Assembly: GCF_022899935.1 (NCBI RefSeq)
Contig: NZ_JALJCJ010000007.1
Span: 261,064-325,063, forward strand
Reading direction: 5' to 3'
DNA length: 64,000 nt
Source of the DNA: Shinella curvata
GTDB lineage: Bacteria; Pseudomonadota; Alphaproteobacteria; Rhizobiales; Rhizobiaceae
In this document: positions 49,625 to 61,008 of the stretch, piece after piece
How positions within the stretch are numbered: position 1 is the first letter of the stretch
How the letters are laid out: each line of letters starts with the position of its first letter
Notes under the pieces: generated by a model
What the model was told of the DNA's origin: nothing
Seen by the model: only the letters and a program-made list of their open reading frames with translations
The model's database searches: none
Translations under genes and position numbers: made by a program

Positions 49625-51523
49625 TTAGCCGATCTTCCGCCCCGTGAGCACCTCGGCGATCTCATCCAGAATAGCGGGATCGTCGATCGTCGCCGGCATC
49701 TTCCACTCCTCGCGGTCGGCGATCTTCTGCATCGTGCCGCGCAGGATTTTTCCCGAGCGGGTCTTGGGCAGACGTTTCACGCAGATCGCCGTCTTGAAGG
49801 CGGCGACGGGACCGATTTTTTCGCGCACGAGGCCCACCACCTCCGCCTCCACGAGCGATGATTCACGTGAAACATTGCTCTTCAACACGAGGAACCCGGC
49901 GGGCACCTGGCCCTTGATGTCATCGGCGACGCCGATGACGGCGCATTCGGCAACGTCGGGATGGCCGGCGCAGACCTCCTCGATCGCGCCCGTCGAGAGG
50001 CGGTGGCCGGCGACATTAATGATATCGTCGGTGCGCGACATGATGAAGACATAACCGTCATCGTCGACATAACCGGCATCCGCCGTCTTGTAGTAGCCGG
50101 GAAACTCCGAGAGGCAGGTAGTGCGAAACCGCTCGTCGGCATTCCAGAAGCTCGGCAGGCAGCCCGGAGGGAGGGGGAGCTTGATGGCGATATTGCCGAG
50201 CGTGCCCGCGGTGACCTCATGGCCCGCATCGTCGAGCACATGAAGATCGTAGCCGGGCATGGGCACGGTGGGCGAACCGTGTTTCACGGGCAGCGCATCG
50301 AGGCCGAGCGGATTGCCGACGATCGCCCAGCCCGTCTCCGTCTGCCACCAGTGATCAATGACGGGAACACCGATCACAGCTTCGGCCCAGCGCAGCGTGT
50401 CGGGGTCCGCCCGTTCGCCGGCGAGGAACAGCGCCCGCAGGCTGGAGAGATCATGGCGTTTTACGAGCGCGCCTTCGGGATCCTCCTTGCGAATGGCGCG
50501 GAAGGCCGTCGGCGCTGTGAAGAGCACGGAGACCTTGTACTCCTCCACCACCCGCCAGAAGGCGCCGGCATCCGGCGTGCCGATCGGCTTGCCCTCATAG
50601 AGCACCGTCGTGCTGCCGTTCAGCAGGGGCGCATAGACGATGTAGGAATGGCCGACGACCCAGCCGATATCCGACGCCGCCCAATAGACTTCGCCGGGTT
50701 TCACGCCATAGAGCGCCTGCATGGTCCAGGCGAGCGCGACCATATGGCCGCCATTGTCGCGGATGACACCCTTCGGCTGGCCGGTCGTGCCCGACGTGTA
50801 GAGGATGTAAAGCGGATCGGTCGCCGCCAGCGGCGCGCATGGAATGGAACGCCCGCGCGCCGCGTCGAGCGCCGCGCCCATATCGATATCCCGCCCATCC
50901 TGCAGCGTCGCGGCAAGTTCCGGCCGCTGCAGTACAAGGCAACGGTCCGGCTTGTGGCGGGCCAGATCGATGGCGACATCGAGCAGCGGCTTGTAGGCGA
51001 CGACGCGGTTCGGCTCGATGCCGCAGCTCGCCGTCACGACAAGCCTCGCCGTCGAATCATCGATGCGCGCTGCCAGTTCGCTTGCTGCAAAACCGCCGAA
51101 CACCACGGAGTGGATCGCGCCAATGCGCGCGCAGGCCAGCATGGCGAAAATCGCCTCGGGGATCATCGGCATGTAGAGTATGACCCGGTCACCCTGTTCC
51201 ACACCCTGATCCACCAGCACCGCCGCCATGGCGTTCACGCGCTCGAGCAGCTCGGCATAGGTGAAACGGGCCTTCCGGCCGGTCACCGGGCTGTCGTAGA
51301 TCAACGCCGCGACCTCGCCGCGCCCCGCCGCCACATGGCGATCGACGCAGTTGTGACAGGTATTGCCGCGCGCATCGGGAAACCAGCGGCCATAGACGCC
51401 CTGGTCGCCATCGAAGATATCCGTCGGTTCCGTGAACCAGTCGATCGCTCGCGCGGCTTCACGCCAATGCGCGTGGTGATCATCCTTCCACGCGCGATAA
51501 ATCTCGGCATAGGTTTTCTGCAT
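49625..51523 (-). CDS. prpE: Propionyl-CoA synthetase-like acyl-CoA ligase
   Basis: The 632-residue protein is of the Acs superfamily: YILYTSGTTGQPKGVIRDNGG, WWQTETGW, VFIMSRTDDIINVAGHRLST and the acetylatable lysine in [17 protein letters not shown]. The WWQTETGW motif (Trp in place of the second Gly), the CVDRHV..ALIYDSPVTG pattern and the 630-residue length place it with PrpE, which activates propionate; acetate or other short acids are possible. ATG 51523 has GGGAGGAAGCG upstream. A parS-like site lies inside the coding region at 49859. Confidence 0.92.
   Translation of the reverse strand: MQKTYAEIYRAWKDDHHAHWREAARAIDWFTEPTDIFDGDQGVYGRWFPDARGNTCHNCVDRHVAAGRGEVAALIYDSPVTGRKARFTYAELLERVNAMAAVLVDQGVEQGDRVILYMPMIPEAIFAMLACARIGAIHSVVFGGFAASELAARIDDSTARLVVTASCGIEPNRVVAYKPLLDVAIDLARHKPDRCLVLQRPELAATLQDGRDIDMGAALDAARGRSIPCAPLAATDPLYILYTSGTTGQPKGVIRDNGGHMVALAWTMQALYGVKPGEVYWAASDIGWVVGHSYIVYAPLLNGSTTVLYEGKPIGTPDAGAFWRVVEEYKVSVLFTAPTAFRAIRKEDPEGALVKRHDLSSLRALFLAGERADPDTLRWAEAVIGVPVIDHWWQTETGWAIVGNPLGLDALPVKHGSPTVPMPGYDLHVLDDAGHEVTAGTLGNIAIKLPLPPGCLPSFWNADERFRTTCLSEFPGYYKTADAGYVDDDGYVFIMSRTDDIINVAGHRLSTGAIEEVCAGHPDVAECAVIGVADDIKGQVPAGFLVLKSNVSRESSLVEAEVVGLVREKIGPVAAFKTAICVKRLPKTRSGKILRGTMQKIADREEWKMPATIDDPAILDEIAEVLTGRKIG
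49859..49874. other. parS-like site 2 (TGATTCACGTGAAACA), inside prpE
   Basis: It matches parS at 15 of 16 bases and is the exact reverse complement of sites 1 and 5. It lies within the prpE coding sequence, about 7 kb from parB. Confidence 0.72.
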
Positions 51524-51667
51524 CGCTTCCTCCCGCCAGCCGATCAACGGCCGGTTCCTCATCGGGAAGAATAGGAGCGGGCGAGCAATCCGCAAAGCCA
51601 GACCAAAGCCTCAAAGGCGAGCCTGGCGCTTGCGCTTCGTTAAGTCGGGGACGAGGCGCTTCCGGAC

Positions 51668-52327
51668 TCAACGCGTTCCGAAGATCGCCGAACCGACGCG
51701 CACCGAGGTCGCGCCAAAACCGATGGCGACGTCGTAATCGCCCGACATGCCCATGGAGAGCTTTTCGAGACCACAGCGTTCCGCGAGCTTGGCCAGAAGC
51801 GCGAAATGCGGGCCGGGATTTTCATCTGCCGGCGGAATGCACATCAGCCCTTCGATCGAAAGGCCAAGCTCCTCGCGGCACAAGGTGACGAAGGCCACCG
51901 TATCGTCGGGCGCGATGCCCGCCTTCTGCGGCTCGAGCCCGGTATTGACCTGGACGTAGAGCCGCAGGCTGCGGCCCTGCCGCTTCATCTCCTCGGCGAG
52001 GGTGCGGGCGATCTTCTCGCGATCAACCGTCTCGATGACGTCGAACAGCGCCACGGCCTCGGCGGTCTTGTTGGATTGCAGCGGGCCGATCAGGTGCAGC
52101 TCGATGCCATCGGTCTCGGCGCGCAGCGCCGGCCACTTGCCCTGCGCTTCCTGCACGCGGTTTTCACCGAAGACCCGCTGGCCCGCAGTAATGGCGGGAC
52201 GGATGGCTTCGGCGTCAAAGGTCTTCGACACCGCGACGAGCGTGACCGCATCCGGCTTGCGGCCAGCTTCCGCCGCCGCCTTCTTCATCCGGCCCTGAAC
52301 CTCTGCGAGACGGTCCTGAAGCTCCAT
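51668..52327 (-). CDS. yggS: YggS/PROSC-family PLP-binding protein
   Basis: The 219-residue TIM-barrel protein has LVAVSKTF (PLP lysine), [27 protein letters not shown], and [28 protein letters not shown], the full YggS signature. It binds pyridoxal phosphate and helps keep B6 balance; no enzyme activity is known. ATG 52327 follows GAGGAGAGTGACG. It is divergent from leuS. Confidence 0.95.
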   Translation of the reverse strand: MELQDRLAEVQGRMKKAAAEAGRKPDAVTLVAVSKTFDAEAIRPAITAGQRVFGENRVQEAQGKWPALRAETDGIELHLIGPLQSNKTAEAVALFDVIETVDREKIARTLAEEMKRQGRSLRLYVQVNTGLEPQKAGIAPDDTVAFVTLCREELGLSIEGLMCIPPADENPGPHFALLAKLAERCGLEKLSMGMSGDYDVAIGFGATSVRVGSAIFGTR

Positions 52328-52514
52328 CGTCACTCTCCTCTGGTATCCAAGGCCAGGACCTAGCGAAAACGACGCCGCTTGCCAAGCGCGACAGACGCGC
52401 ACGAGGCCGGAAAACTTGACGCTTCGGCGGTTTCATGATGAAGGTCTCGCCACTATATTCGCATGGGCGAACCGCTCGCCAAAACTCCCAAAAGACTTCC
52501 GGAACATCAAAGAC

Positions 52515-55142
52515 ATGGCCACCGAACGTTACAATCCGCGCGATGCCGAGCCCCGCTGGCAGGCAAAATGGAACGACGAGAACGTCTTCCTGACCGACAA
52601 CGACGATCCGCGCGAAAAGTATTACGTCCTAGAGATGTTCCCCTATCCCTCAGGCCGCATCCATATGGGCCATGTGCGCAACTATGCGATGGGCGACGTC
52701 GTCGCCCGCTACAAGCGCGCCCGCGGCTACAATGTGCTGCACCCGATGGGCTGGGACGCCTTCGGCATGCCCGCCGAAAACGCCGCCATGCAGAACAAGG
52801 TCCACCCCAAGGGCTGGACCTATGAAAACATCGCGACGATGCGCAAGCAGCTGAAGTCGATGGGCCTATCGCTCGACTGGTCGCGCGAATTCGCCACCTG
52901 CGATGTCGAATATTATCAGCGCCAACAGCACCTTTTCCTGGACTTCCTGGAAAAGGGCCTTGTCTATCGCAAGCAGTCCAAGGTGAACTGGGACCCGGTC
53001 GACCACACGGTTCTCGCCAACGAGCAGGTCATCGACGGCCGCGGCTGGCGCTCCGGTGCGCTGGTCGAACAGCGCGAACTGACCCAGTGGTTCTTCCGCA
53101 TCACCGACTTCAGCCAGGACCTGCTCGATTCGCTCGAGACGCTCGACCAGTGGCCGGAAAAGGTCCGGCTGATGCAGAAGAACTGGATCGGCCGTTCCGA
53201 GGGCATGCTGGTGCGCTGGGAAGTCGCCGAGGGCGCTGAGACTGCCGAGAAGGACGTGACCGTCTACACGACGCGTCCCGACACGATGTTCGGCGCCTCG
53301 TTCCTGGCAATTTCTGCCGATCATCCGCTGGCCAGGGAAGTGTCTGCCACCAATCCGGAAATCATGGCGTTCTGCGAGGAATGCCGCCGCGCCGGCACAT
53401 CGCTGGCGGCCCTCGAGACCGCCGAGAAGAAGGGCATGGACACGGGCATCCGTGTACGCCATCCCTTCGATCCCAGCTGGGAGCTGCCGGTCTATGTCGC
53501 GAACTTCGTGCTGATGGACTACGGCACGGGCGCCATCTTCGGCTGCCCCTCCGGCGACCAGCGCGACCTCGACTTCGCCCGTAAATACGACCTGCCCGTC
53601 GTGCCGGTCGTTATGCCCAGGGACGGCGACGCCGCGACCTTTGCCATCGGTGATGAGGCCTATGTCGGCGACGGCGTGATGATCAATTCGCGTTTCCTCG
53701 ACGGGCTGAGCACGGACGAAGCCTTCGAGGAGGTCGCCAAGCGCCTCACGGCGGCGACGCTCGGCAACGCCCCGCAGGGCGAGCGTAAGGTGAACTTCCG
53801 CCTGCGCGACTGGGGCATTTCGCGCCAGCGCTACTGGGGCTGCCCGATCCCGGTCATCCATTGCGAGGCCTGCGGCGTCGTGCCCGTTCCGAAGGCCGAT
53901 CTGCCGGTGCAACTGCCCGACGACGTCACCTTCGACAAGCCGGGCAACCCGCTCGACCGTCACGCCACCTGGCGCCATGTCGCCTGCCCGCAGTGCGGCA
54001 AGGACGCCCGCCGCGAGACGGACACGATGGACACCTTCGTCGATTCGTCCTGGTACTTCACACGCTTCACCGCTCCTTGGGAAAACAATCCGACGGACCC
54101 TGTCGCGGCAAATTCCTGGCTGCCGGTCGATCAGTATATCGGCGGTATCGAGCATGCGATCCTGCATCTGCTCTATTCGCGCTTTTTCACCCGCGCCATG
54201 CAGGCGACCGGCCATGTCGACGTGAAGGAACCCTTCAAGGGTCTCTTCACGCAGGGCATGGTCGTGCACGAGACCTATAGCCGCGCGATTGACGGCAAGC
54301 GGGAATGGGTGACACCGGCCGAGATCCGCATCGAGGAAGTGGACGGAAAACGTCGTGCACTGCATCTCGAATCCGGCGAAGAAATCGCCATCGGCTCGAT
54401 CGAGAAGATGTCGAAGTCGAAAAAGAACGTCGTCGATCCCGACGATATCATCGCCTCCTATGGCGCCGATACCGCCCGTTTCTTCGTCCTCTCCGACTCC
54501 CCGCCGGACCGCGATGTCATCTGGTCGGAAGCCGGCGTCGAAGGCGCGCATCGTTTCGTTCAGCGCGTCTGGCGCCTCATCTCGGAGGCGGCCCCTGCGC
54601 TCAGGGGTGCCGAAAACCGCCCGGGCACGGACGGCGAAGCTTTGTCCGTCTCGCAGATCGCGCACAAGACGCTGAAGGCCGTTCAGGCTGACTACGACAA
54701 GCTCGCCTTCAACAAGGCCGTCGCGCGCATCTACGAATTCGTCAACGCGCTGGCCGCACCGCTGACCAATGCCGCAGCAGGCACCGCTTCGGCCGATCTG
54801 GTCTCGGCGCTGCGCGAGGCCGTCGGCATCCTGATCCGCATCGTCGCCCCGATGACGCCGCATCTTTCCGAAGAAGCCTGGCGTGAAATCGGTGGCGAGG
54901 GTCTCGTCGCAACCGTTGCCTGGCCGGCCTATGACGACCGGCTGGTCGCGGAAAACGAAATCACCCTGCCGGTGCAGATCAACGGCAAGAAGCGCGCGGA
55001 TTTGACAATCGCCCGCGATGCGGACCAGAGTGCGGTCGAAGCGGCCGTGCTCGCGCTCGAAGCCGTTCAGGCCGCACTCGCCGGCCAGCGCCCCAAGAAG
55101 ATCATCGTCGTACCGCAGAGGATCGTGAATGTTGTTGTCTGA
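52515..55142 (+). CDS. leuS: Leucyl-tRNA synthetase
   Basis: The 875-residue class I synthetase has the HIGH motif in [15 protein letters not shown] (about 43-57), a CP1 editing domain (about 230-420, with [12 protein letters not shown] and [15 protein letters not shown]), and [15 protein letters not shown]. It charges tRNA-Leu. ATG 52515 gives [16 protein letters not shown], the usual start; the upstream open frame lacks support. Its 3' end overlaps lptE by 14 nt. Confidence 0.98.
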   Translation: MATERYNPRDAEPRWQAKWNDENVFLTDNDDPREKYYVLEMFPYPSGRIHMGHVRNYAMGDVVARYKRARGYNVLHPMGWDAFGMPAENAAMQNKVHPKGWTYENIATMRKQLKSMGLSLDWSREFATCDVEYYQRQQHLFLDFLEKGLVYRKQSKVNWDPVDHTVLANEQVIDGRGWRSGALVEQRELTQWFFRITDFSQDLLDSLETLDQWPEKVRLMQKNWIGRSEGMLVRWEVAEGAETAEKDVTVYTTRPDTMFGASFLAISADHPLAREVSATNPEIMAFCEECRRAGTSLAALETAEKKGMDTGIRVRHPFDPSWELPVYVANFVLMDYGTGAIFGCPSGDQRDLDFARKYDLPVVPVVMPRDGDAATFAIGDEAYVGDGVMINSRFLDGLSTDEAFEEVAKRLTAATLGNAPQGERKVNFRLRDWGISRQRYWGCPIPVIHCEACGVVPVPKADLPVQLPDDVTFDKPGNPLDRHATWRHVACPQCGKDARRETDTMDTFVDSSWYFTRFTAPWENNPTDPVAANSWLPVDQYIGGIEHAILHLLYSRFFTRAMQATGHVDVKEPFKGLFTQGMVVHETYSRAIDGKREWVTPAEIRIEEVDGKRRALHLESGEEIAIGSIEKMSKSKKNVVDPDDIIASYGADTARFFVLSDSPPDRDVIWSEAGVEGAHRFVQRVWRLISEAAPALRGAENRPGTDGEALSVSQIAHKTLKAVQADYDKLAFNKAVARIYEFVNALAAPLTNAAAGTASADLVSALREAVGILIRIVAPMTPHLSEEAWREIGGEGLVATVAWPAYDDRLVAENEITLPVQINGKKRADLTIARDADQSAVEAAVLALEAVQAALAGQRPKKIIVVPQRIVNVVV

Positions 55143-55653
55143 CGGAACCGGTCTTTCACGCCTCGCAAAACTCGTTGCCGGCATCGCGCTTGTCGGCGCG
55201 CTGGCGGGCTGCCAGGTTCGCCCGCTCTATTCGACCGGCGCGGGCACGGATACAAAGCTCGCGGCCGTCGCCATTTCCGAGGCGGATGACCGGGTCGAGC
55301 AGCAGGTTCGCAACGATCTGATCTTCCTCTTCGCCGGCGGTGCCGGCGAGGCGCAGAACGCGATCTATCACCTGGAACTCAACGTATCGGTCCGCAATAT
55401 CGGCGTGCTCATCGATGTCACGGACGACATTCCGCGCGCCGGCCGCATCGTCGTCTCGGCAGACTACAATCTGACGAAGACCGAATCCGGCGAAACGCTT
55501 GCATCCGGTAAACGCTCCGCTGTCGCTCTTGTCGATTTCCCGGTGCAGGAATTCGCCAAGCTGCGCGCCGTACGCGATGCCGAAAATCGCGCCGCACGGG
55601 AACTGGCGGAACTGATCCGCGCGGACGTCGCTTCGGCGCTCGCACGGCGTTGA
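55129..55653 (+). CDS. lptE: LPS-assembly lipoprotein LptE
   Basis: The 174-residue protein has a lipoprotein signal peptide ([17 protein letters not shown], lipobox LAGC at about 29-32) followed by QVRPLYS, the typical LptE/RlpB opening. With LptD it forms the outer-membrane LPS translocon. The start ATG 55129 lies inside leuS; holA follows 7 nt later. The leuS-lptE-holA order is conserved in many proteobacteria. Confidence 0.93.
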   Translation: MLLSDGTGLSRLAKLVAGIALVGALAGCQVRPLYSTGAGTDTKLAAVAISEADDRVEQQVRNDLIFLFAGGAGEAQNAIYHLELNVSVRNIGVLIDVTDDIPRAGRIVVSADYNLTKTESGETLASGKRSAVALVDFPVQEFAKLRAVRDAENRAARELAELIRADVASALARR

Positions 55654-55660
55654 GCCGGCT

Positions 55661-56695
55661 ATGGCCGAGGTAAAGTCGCATGAGTTCGATGGTTTCCTGA
55701 AGAGGAAGCCTCTGCCCGCTCGGCTCTTCCTCGTCTATGGGCCGGATCGCGGGCTGGTGTCCGAGCGGGCGGCTGCGCTTGCCGCGGCAAGCGGCGTCGA
55801 TCTCGCCGACGCCTTCTCCGTCATAAAACTCGATGCCACCGAAATCGGCAGCCATGCCGGCAAGCTGATGGATGAAATGAACGCCATCGGTCTGTTCGGC
55901 GGTGAACGTTTGGTCTGGATTCGCAATGCCGGGAGCGAGAAAGGCGTTTCCGACGCGCTGGAAATGCTGACCGCAATGCCATCGGGCGATTGCACGCTGC
56001 TGATCGAGGCCGGCGATCTTAAGAAAGGTTCGGCGCTGCGCAAGGCGGCCGAATCCGCAGCCCAGGCCATCGCCATCGCCTGCTACGCGGACGACGGTCG
56101 CGCCCTCCAGGCGCTCATCGATCAGGAGCTTTCGGCCGAAGGTCTTCGCATTTCACCCGCCGCGCGGGAAAGGTTGATGGAAACGATCGGCGGCGATCGT
56201 CTTGCTTCCCGCAACGAGGTCCGCAAGCTCGCGCTCTATTGCCGTGGCAAAGAGGTCGTCGAGGAGCAGGATGTCGAAGAGATCGTCGGGGATGCCAGCG
56301 CCATCTCCACGGATGATGCCATAGACGCCATTCTCAAGGGCGACCGCGAGGGTTTTCTCCACGCCATTCAGAAGATCGTGTCCTCCAAGACGCCTGTCTT
56401 CCTTGTTCTGCAAGGATGCCTGCGGCAGTTCCAGCTTCTGGAAATCATGCGCGCCGAAATGGATGAAAAACGGGCGCCCGCCGGGCAGGTCATGGCAACC
56501 CTGGGCCGCCACCTGCACTTCCGCCGCAAACCGATCGTGGAGAACGCCCTGAAGGCCTGGACTGCGCCGGCCATTCGCCGGGAAAGCCAGCGGCTGCAGG
56601 CCGCCATTTTGCAGAGCCGCCAGCGGCCAGCGCTTGAAGATACAATCGCCATGCAAACCATGCTGGCGACCGTACTTCAATCCGGTCGCCGCTGA
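55661..56695 (+). CDS. holA: DNA polymerase III, delta subunit
   Basis: The 344-residue protein opens MAEVKSHEFDGFLKRKPLPARLFLVYGPDRGLVSERA, as expected for alphaproteobacterial HolA, with an AAA+-like fold and a C-terminal collar domain (PVFLVLQGCLRQFQLLEIM, LHFRRKPIVENALKAW). Delta opens the beta clamp in the clamp loader. It converges with parB across 15 nt, so no separate terminator is visible. Confidence 0.95.
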   Translation: MAEVKSHEFDGFLKRKPLPARLFLVYGPDRGLVSERAAALAAASGVDLADAFSVIKLDATEIGSHAGKLMDEMNAIGLFGGERLVWIRNAGSEKGVSDALEMLTAMPSGDCTLLIEAGDLKKGSALRKAAESAAQAIAIACYADDGRALQALIDQELSAEGLRISPAARERLMETIGGDRLASRNEVRKLALYCRGKEVVEEQDVEEIVGDASAISTDDAIDAILKGDREGFLHAIQKIVSSKTPVFLVLQGCLRQFQLLEIMRAEMDEKRAPAGQVMATLGRHLHFRRKPIVENALKAWTAPAIRRESQRLQAAILQSRQRPALEDTIAMQTMLATVLQSGRR

Positions 56696-56710
56696 ATCCG
56701 GCTAATTATC

Positions 56711-57601
56711 CTAGCGGCGTTCCAGAAGGCGGCAGATTTCTTCCAGCTGCTCCAGCGTCTTGTAAGCGATCTTGAGCTGGCCGCCATTGCCCTTGTGGTT
56801 CACGGTCACGTCGAGACCCAGAACGTCGGACAACGTACGCTCCAGCGCCAGTGTATCCGCATCCTTTACGTCCTTCGGAGCAGCCTGACCGTGGCTTGGA
56901 TCGCTCTGCGCCTTGATATCGTTCTGCGCCAGCCGCTCAGCATCGCGCACCGACATGCCCTTTGCGACGACAGCCTTTGCCAGCGCAATGGGATCCGACG
57001 TCGGAATGAGCGCGCGGGCATGTCCCGCCGAGAGCGTACCGGAGGCCAGCATATCGCGCACAGGCTCGGGCAATTTCAGCAGGCGCAGGCTGTTGGCCAC
57101 ATGGCTGCGGCTCTTGCCAATGATTTCGCCGAGATCGTTTTGCGTGTAACCGTGATCGGCAATCAGCAGTTCATAGCCCATCGCTTCTTCCAGCGGATTG
57201 AGGTCTGAACGCTGGACGTTTTCGACGATCGCAATCTCCAGTGCCGTTCGGTCATCCACATCGCGAATGATAACCGGAATTTCGATCAATCCGGCGAGCT
57301 GCGCGGCACGCCAGCGTCGTTCACCGGCGATGATCTCGAAACGGTTATCCGCCGTGGTGCGAACGACCACTGGCTGAACGATCCCGTGCTGGCGGATCGA
57401 GGAAGCGAGATCCTGCAGTTCCGATTCATCGAAATATCGACGCGGATTGCGAGGATTGCGGCCGACGAATTCGATGGGCACGAGCCGATCGGGATTGACT
57501 GCCGGTCGTTCGCCGATATCGGCAGCCGGCAGCTGGTCCATTTCACCGATCAGCGCGGCAAGGCCACGGCCCAGGCGCCGCTTGGAGTTGTCATCATTCA
57601 T
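56711..57601 (-). CDS. parB: Chromosome-partitioning protein ParB
   Basis: The 296-residue protein has the N-terminal MNDDNSKRRLGRGLAALIGE, the CTP-binding box GERRWRAAQ with IVENVQRSDLNPLEEA, a helix-turn-helix (TQNDLGEIIGKSRSHVANSLRLL) and a C-terminal dimer domain. ParB loads on parS sites as a CTP-dependent clamp and works with ParA to segregate origins. Five parS-like sites lie in the window. The gene follows parA by 24 nt. Confidence 0.98.
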   Translation of the reverse strand: MNDDNSKRRLGRGLAALIGEMDQLPAADIGERPAVNPDRLVPIEFVGRNPRNPRRYFDESELQDLASSIRQHGIVQPVVVRTTADNRFEIIAGERRWRAAQLAGLIEIPVIIRDVDDRTALEIAIVENVQRSDLNPLEEAMGYELLIADHGYTQNDLGEIIGKSRSHVANSLRLLKLPEPVRDMLASGTLSAGHARALIPTSDPIALAKAVVAKGMSVRDAERLAQNDIKAQSDPSHGQAAPKDVKDADTLALERTLSDVLGLDVTVNHKGNGGQLKIAYKTLEQLEEICRLLERR

Positions 57602-57625
57602 CGGTTCTACTCACGGATACGAAAA

Positions 57626-58420
57626 TCAGGCAGCTTTCCGCTGCCTTTCACGCTGGATCACCTCGGAGGCCAGTTGAAGATAAGCCTGACTTCCGGCGCA
57701 TTTGAGATCGTAGAGAATGGCGGGTTTGCCGTAGGAAGGCGCCTCGGACACACGCACATTGCGCGGAATGAGCGTATGGTACACCTTCTCACCGAGATGC
57801 GTGCGCACATCGTTAACGACCTGCTGCGCCAGATTGTTACGCGAATCGAACATTGTCAGCACGATTCCCTGGATATCGAGCCGGGGATTGACCGTGCGGC
57901 GCACCTGATCGACCGTCTCCAGCAATTGGCTCAAGCCTTCCAGCGCGAAAAATTCGCATTGCAGGGGCACAAGCACGGAGTGGGCGGCCGCCAGCGCATT
58001 CATCGTCAGGAGATTGAACGACGGCGGGCAATCGACCAGCACGTAAGAGTAAGACAGCGCTTCGCTTGAAGCCAAGGCGCGCTTGAGACGGAAAACGCGG
58101 TCGTTCTGCTGGGCAATCTCCATCTCGACGCCGAGCAGATCCATGGTCGAGGGAACGATGGAGAGATTCGGCACGGCAGTCGCCATTGCCGTTTCGGCCA
58201 CGCCGTGGCTACCGACCATCAAATCATAGGACGAGAGCTCGCGGCTGCGACGGTCGATACCGAGACCCGTGCTGGCATTACCCTGCGGATCGAGATCAAC
58301 GATCAGGACGCGTTCGCCGATCGCGGCGAGGGCCGTTGCGAGATTGATGGCCGTTGTCGTCTTGCCGACGCCACCTTTCTGGTTCGCAATAGTGATGATC
58401 CGGTTCTTTTCGCCTATCAT
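57626..58420 (-). CDS. parA: Chromosome-partitioning ATPase ParA
   Basis: The 264-residue ATPase has the deviant Walker A KGGVGKTTTAINLA, DLDPQGNAS and a Walker B-like DCPPSFNLLTMNAL. It forms nucleoid-bound gradients that pull the ParB-parS complex. I prefer ATG 58420 (MIGEKNRIITIANQ); TTG 58432 would add four residues and lies just 4 nt from the rsmG stop. rsmG-parA-parB is the standard order near the origin. Confidence 0.97.
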   Translation of the reverse strand: MIGEKNRIITIANQKGGVGKTTTAINLATALAAIGERVLIVDLDPQGNASTGLGIDRRSRELSSYDLMVGSHGVAETAMATAVPNLSIVPSTMDLLGVEMEIAQQNDRVFRLKRALASSEALSYSYVLVDCPPSFNLLTMNALAAAHSVLVPLQCEFFALEGLSQLLETVDQVRRTVNPRLDIQGIVLTMFDSRNNLAQQVVNDVRTHLGEKVYHTLIPRNVRVSEAPSYGKPAILYDLKCAGSQAYLQLASEVIQRERQRKAA

Positions 58421-58435
58421 GGACGCCGCCAATCC

Positions 58436-59068
58436 CTAAGAATTTCGCGAGAGCTTGGACAGTTCGAGCACGATGGAATCCGGCTCGACCACACTGGCAT
58501 GTTTTACCAGATCGAATCTCCAGCGACCAAGCGCTTTATCGACCTCCCGCTGGTAATCCCGGCCTTTATGGAGGAAGAAGCGCAAATCAGCGTTACGCTG
58601 CGCCCAAGGATAGCCAAATTCCATGAGAAGATCGAGATCCGCAAGGGCCCGCGCGGAGATCGCGTCGCATTGTGCGATAATCGACGGTGCCTCCTCGATT
58701 CGGATCGCCTGCACAGAGGCCCGAGCACCGGTCTCGCGAATCGCCGTTCGCAGGAAAGCCGCCTTCTTGTTGTTGCTTTCCACAAGATGCACCCATCCAT
58801 CGCCGGTCCCGGCCAACAATATGCCGGTCACAATGCCCGGAAACCCGCCGCCGCTGCCAAGGTCAACCCATGTGCGCGGGCCGGGATTGAGCGCGTAGAT
58901 CTGAGCGCTATCCACAATGTGTCGGTTCCAGACTTCCGCAAGCGTCGATGGCGCCACCAGATTGATCGCCTTCGCCCACCTCTGAAAGAGAGCGATAAAG
59001 ACATTCAGCCGGTCCACAGTTTCACGTGAAACATTCAGACCGTTCAATTCTCGCGGCAGACTCGTCAT
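58436..59068 (-). CDS. rsmG: 16S rRNA (guanine527-N7)-methyltransferase RsmG
   Basis: The 210-residue methyltransferase has [14 protein letters not shown] (SAM loop, about 68-80), [14 protein letters not shown] and [12 protein letters not shown]. It methylates G527 of 16S rRNA. The N-terminal NVSRETV is encoded by a parS-like sequence, so the site sits in the coding region. Its ATG overlaps the mnmG TGA by 4 nt, showing translational coupling. Confidence 0.97.
   Translation of the reverse strand: MTSLPRELNGLNVSRETVDRLNVFIALFQRWAKAINLVAPSTLAEVWNRHIVDSAQIYALNPGPRTWVDLGSGGGFPGIVTGILLAGTGDGWVHLVESNNKKAAFLRTAIRETGARASVQAIRIEEAPSIIAQCDAISARALADLDLLMEFGYPWAQRNADLRFFLHKGRDYQREVDKALGRWRFDLVKHASVVEPDSIVLELSKLSRNS
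59018..59033. other. parS-like site 3 (AGTTTCACGTGAAACA), inside rsmG
   Basis: It differs from parS only at its first base. It encodes the NVSRET stretch of RsmG, about 1.4 kb upstream of parB's start. Confidence 0.85.
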
Positions 59069-60954
59069 GCGTGAACAACCCGATCGCTATCTTCATCTAC
59101 CAGACGCTTCAGATGCACCAGAAGCAATGTGAGCGCGGCAGGCGTCATACCGTCGACACGTGCCGCCTGCGCCAGATTGGCTGGACGTGTCGTGGAGAGT
59201 TTTTGCCGTAGTTCGATGGACAGTCCTGGAAGGACGGAGAAATCGAAATTCGTCGGAATCCTGCGCTCCTCTTCACGGCGCGCCTCCTGGATGTCATTTT
59301 GCTGCCGGCCCAGATAGACCGCATAGCTTGCCTCGATCTCGATTGCGTCCCGAACCCGCTTGGCAAAGGTGCCCAACGCGTCAGGCCAGATCGTAACCAG
59401 GCGCGCGTAGTCAATGTCTGGATAGGCCAAAAGGTCATAACCGCTCCGACGAACACCATCCAGGTTGATCTTCAATCCGTGTGCTGCCGCTTCATTCGGA
59501 GAAAGCTTGAGACCCTGCAGGTTATTTCGCGCCGACGCCATCTGCTCGGACCAGTCTGCAAACCGCTTGCGTCTTGCATTTCCGACAAGGCCAAGCTCTT
59601 CTCCCAAAGGCGTCAAACGGACATCCGCGTTGTCAGCGCGAAGAGAAAGGCGATACTCCGCCCGCGACGTAAACATGCGATAGGGCTCGGTGACGCCGCG
59701 CGATGTCAGGTCGTCCAGCATCACGCCGACATAACTGTCGGTGCGACTGAAGATATGGCCATCGCGTCCACCCGCCCGCCGGGCAGCATTCAGGCCTGCG
59801 ACAAGCCCCTGCGCGGCGGCCTCTTCATACCCGGTCGTCCCGTTGATCTGGCCGGCGAGGAAAAGACCGGGCTGGCGCTTTACCTCAAGGGTGGCGGAAA
59901 GCTCTCGCGGATCGACGTGGTCATACTCGATAGCATAGCCGGGCTGAAGGATTTCGACATGCTCCAGGCCGGGAATCGTCCGGATAAAGGCATGCTGGAC
60001 ATCCGCCGGTAGAGAGGTGGAGATACCGTTCGGATAGACGGTGTGATCGTCCAACCCCTCCGGCTCGAGAAAGATCTGGTGGCCATCGCGCTCGCCGAAA
60101 CGGACGATCTTGTCCTCGATGGATGGGCAATAGCGCGGGCCGACGCCTTCGATCTGACCCGAATACATCGCCGACTTGCCGATATTGTCTTCGATGATGC
60201 GATGCGTCGCCGGAGTCGTGCGTGTTACACCGCATTCGATCTGCGGCGTCGCAATCCGATCCGTCATGAAGGAGAAGGGAACGGGTTCATCGTCCGCCCC
60301 CTGGCGGCCAACGGCTGTCCAGTCGATCGTGCGGCCATCAAGGCGTGCCGGCGTTCCGGTCTTGAGACGACCCAACATCAACCCAAGGCGCTCGAAGGTC
60401 GCAGAAAGCCCGATTGACGGTTCCTCTCCCACGCGACCCGCTGGAATCTTTTCGTTTCCGATATGAATAAGACCACGGAGAAACGTGCCCGTGGTGACAA
60501 CCACCGCAGAACATGACAAGCGACGGCCATCTTTCATCTGGAGACCGTTGATTCTACCGTCAACAATATCGAGATCGAAGGCATCGCCCTCGATGACCGT
60601 GAGATTGTCTATGCCTGCGATTTCCTCCTGCATTGCCTCACGATACAATTTCCGGTCCGCCTGCGTGCGGGGTCCTCTCACGGCAGGACCCTTGCGGCGG
60701 TTGAGCAGCCGGAACTGGATACCCGCGCGATCCGCGACGCGGCCCATGAGCCCGTCCAACGCGTCGACTTCGCGAACAAGGTGACCCTTGCCGAGGCCGC
60801 CAATAGCCGGATTGCAGGACATGATACCAATGGTCGATGCCTTGTGTGTCACAAGCGCTGTGTTGGCGCCGCAACGAGCAGCGGCGGCGGCGGATTCGGT
60901 TCCCGCGTGACCGCCTCCGACAACAATGACATCGTAGTGCTGTGTATCCGTCAT
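59065..60954 (-). CDS. mnmG: tRNA uridine 5-carboxymethylaminomethyl modification enzyme MnmG
   Basis: The 629-residue FAD protein starts [23 protein letters not shown] (dinucleotide fold) and has [39 protein letters not shown] and a helical C-terminus. With MnmE it modifies U34 of several tRNAs. It lies between rsmG (overlapping) and mnmE, the conserved gid/trm cluster. Two parS-like sites lie in the 67-nt gap before it. Confidence 0.98.
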   Translation of the reverse strand: MTDTQHYDVIVVGGGHAGTESAAAAARCGANTALVTHKASTIGIMSCNPAIGGLGKGHLVREVDALDGLMGRVADRAGIQFRLLNRRKGPAVRGPRTQADRKLYREAMQEEIAGIDNLTVIEGDAFDLDIVDGRINGLQMKDGRRLSCSAVVVTTGTFLRGLIHIGNEKIPAGRVGEEPSIGLSATFERLGLMLGRLKTGTPARLDGRTIDWTAVGRQGADDEPVPFSFMTDRIATPQIECGVTRTTPATHRIIEDNIGKSAMYSGQIEGVGPRYCPSIEDKIVRFGERDGHQIFLEPEGLDDHTVYPNGISTSLPADVQHAFIRTIPGLEHVEILQPGYAIEYDHVDPRELSATLEVKRQPGLFLAGQINGTTGYEEAAAQGLVAGLNAARRAGGRDGHIFSRTDSYVGVMLDDLTSRGVTEPYRMFTSRAEYRLSLRADNADVRLTPLGEELGLVGNARRKRFADWSEQMASARNNLQGLKLSPNEAAAHGLKINLDGVRRSGYDLLAYPDIDYARLVTIWPDALGTFAKRVRDAIEIEASYAVYLGRQQNDIQEARREEERRIPTNFDFSVLPGLSIELRQKLSTTRPANLAQAARVDGMTPAALTLLLVHLKRLVDEDSDRVVHA

Positions 60955-60966
60955 CTATCACCTACC

Positions 60967-60982
60967 TGTTTCACGTGAAACG
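60967..60982. other. parS-like site 4 (TGTTTCACGTGAAACG)
   Basis: 15 of 16 bases match parS. It lies 13 nt upstream of the mnmG start codon, in the mnmE-mnmG gap, and could also affect mnmG expression when ParB is bound. Confidence 0.85.
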
Positions 60983-61008
60983 CACGGTCTGACTCGTGTA
61001 TGTTGTGC

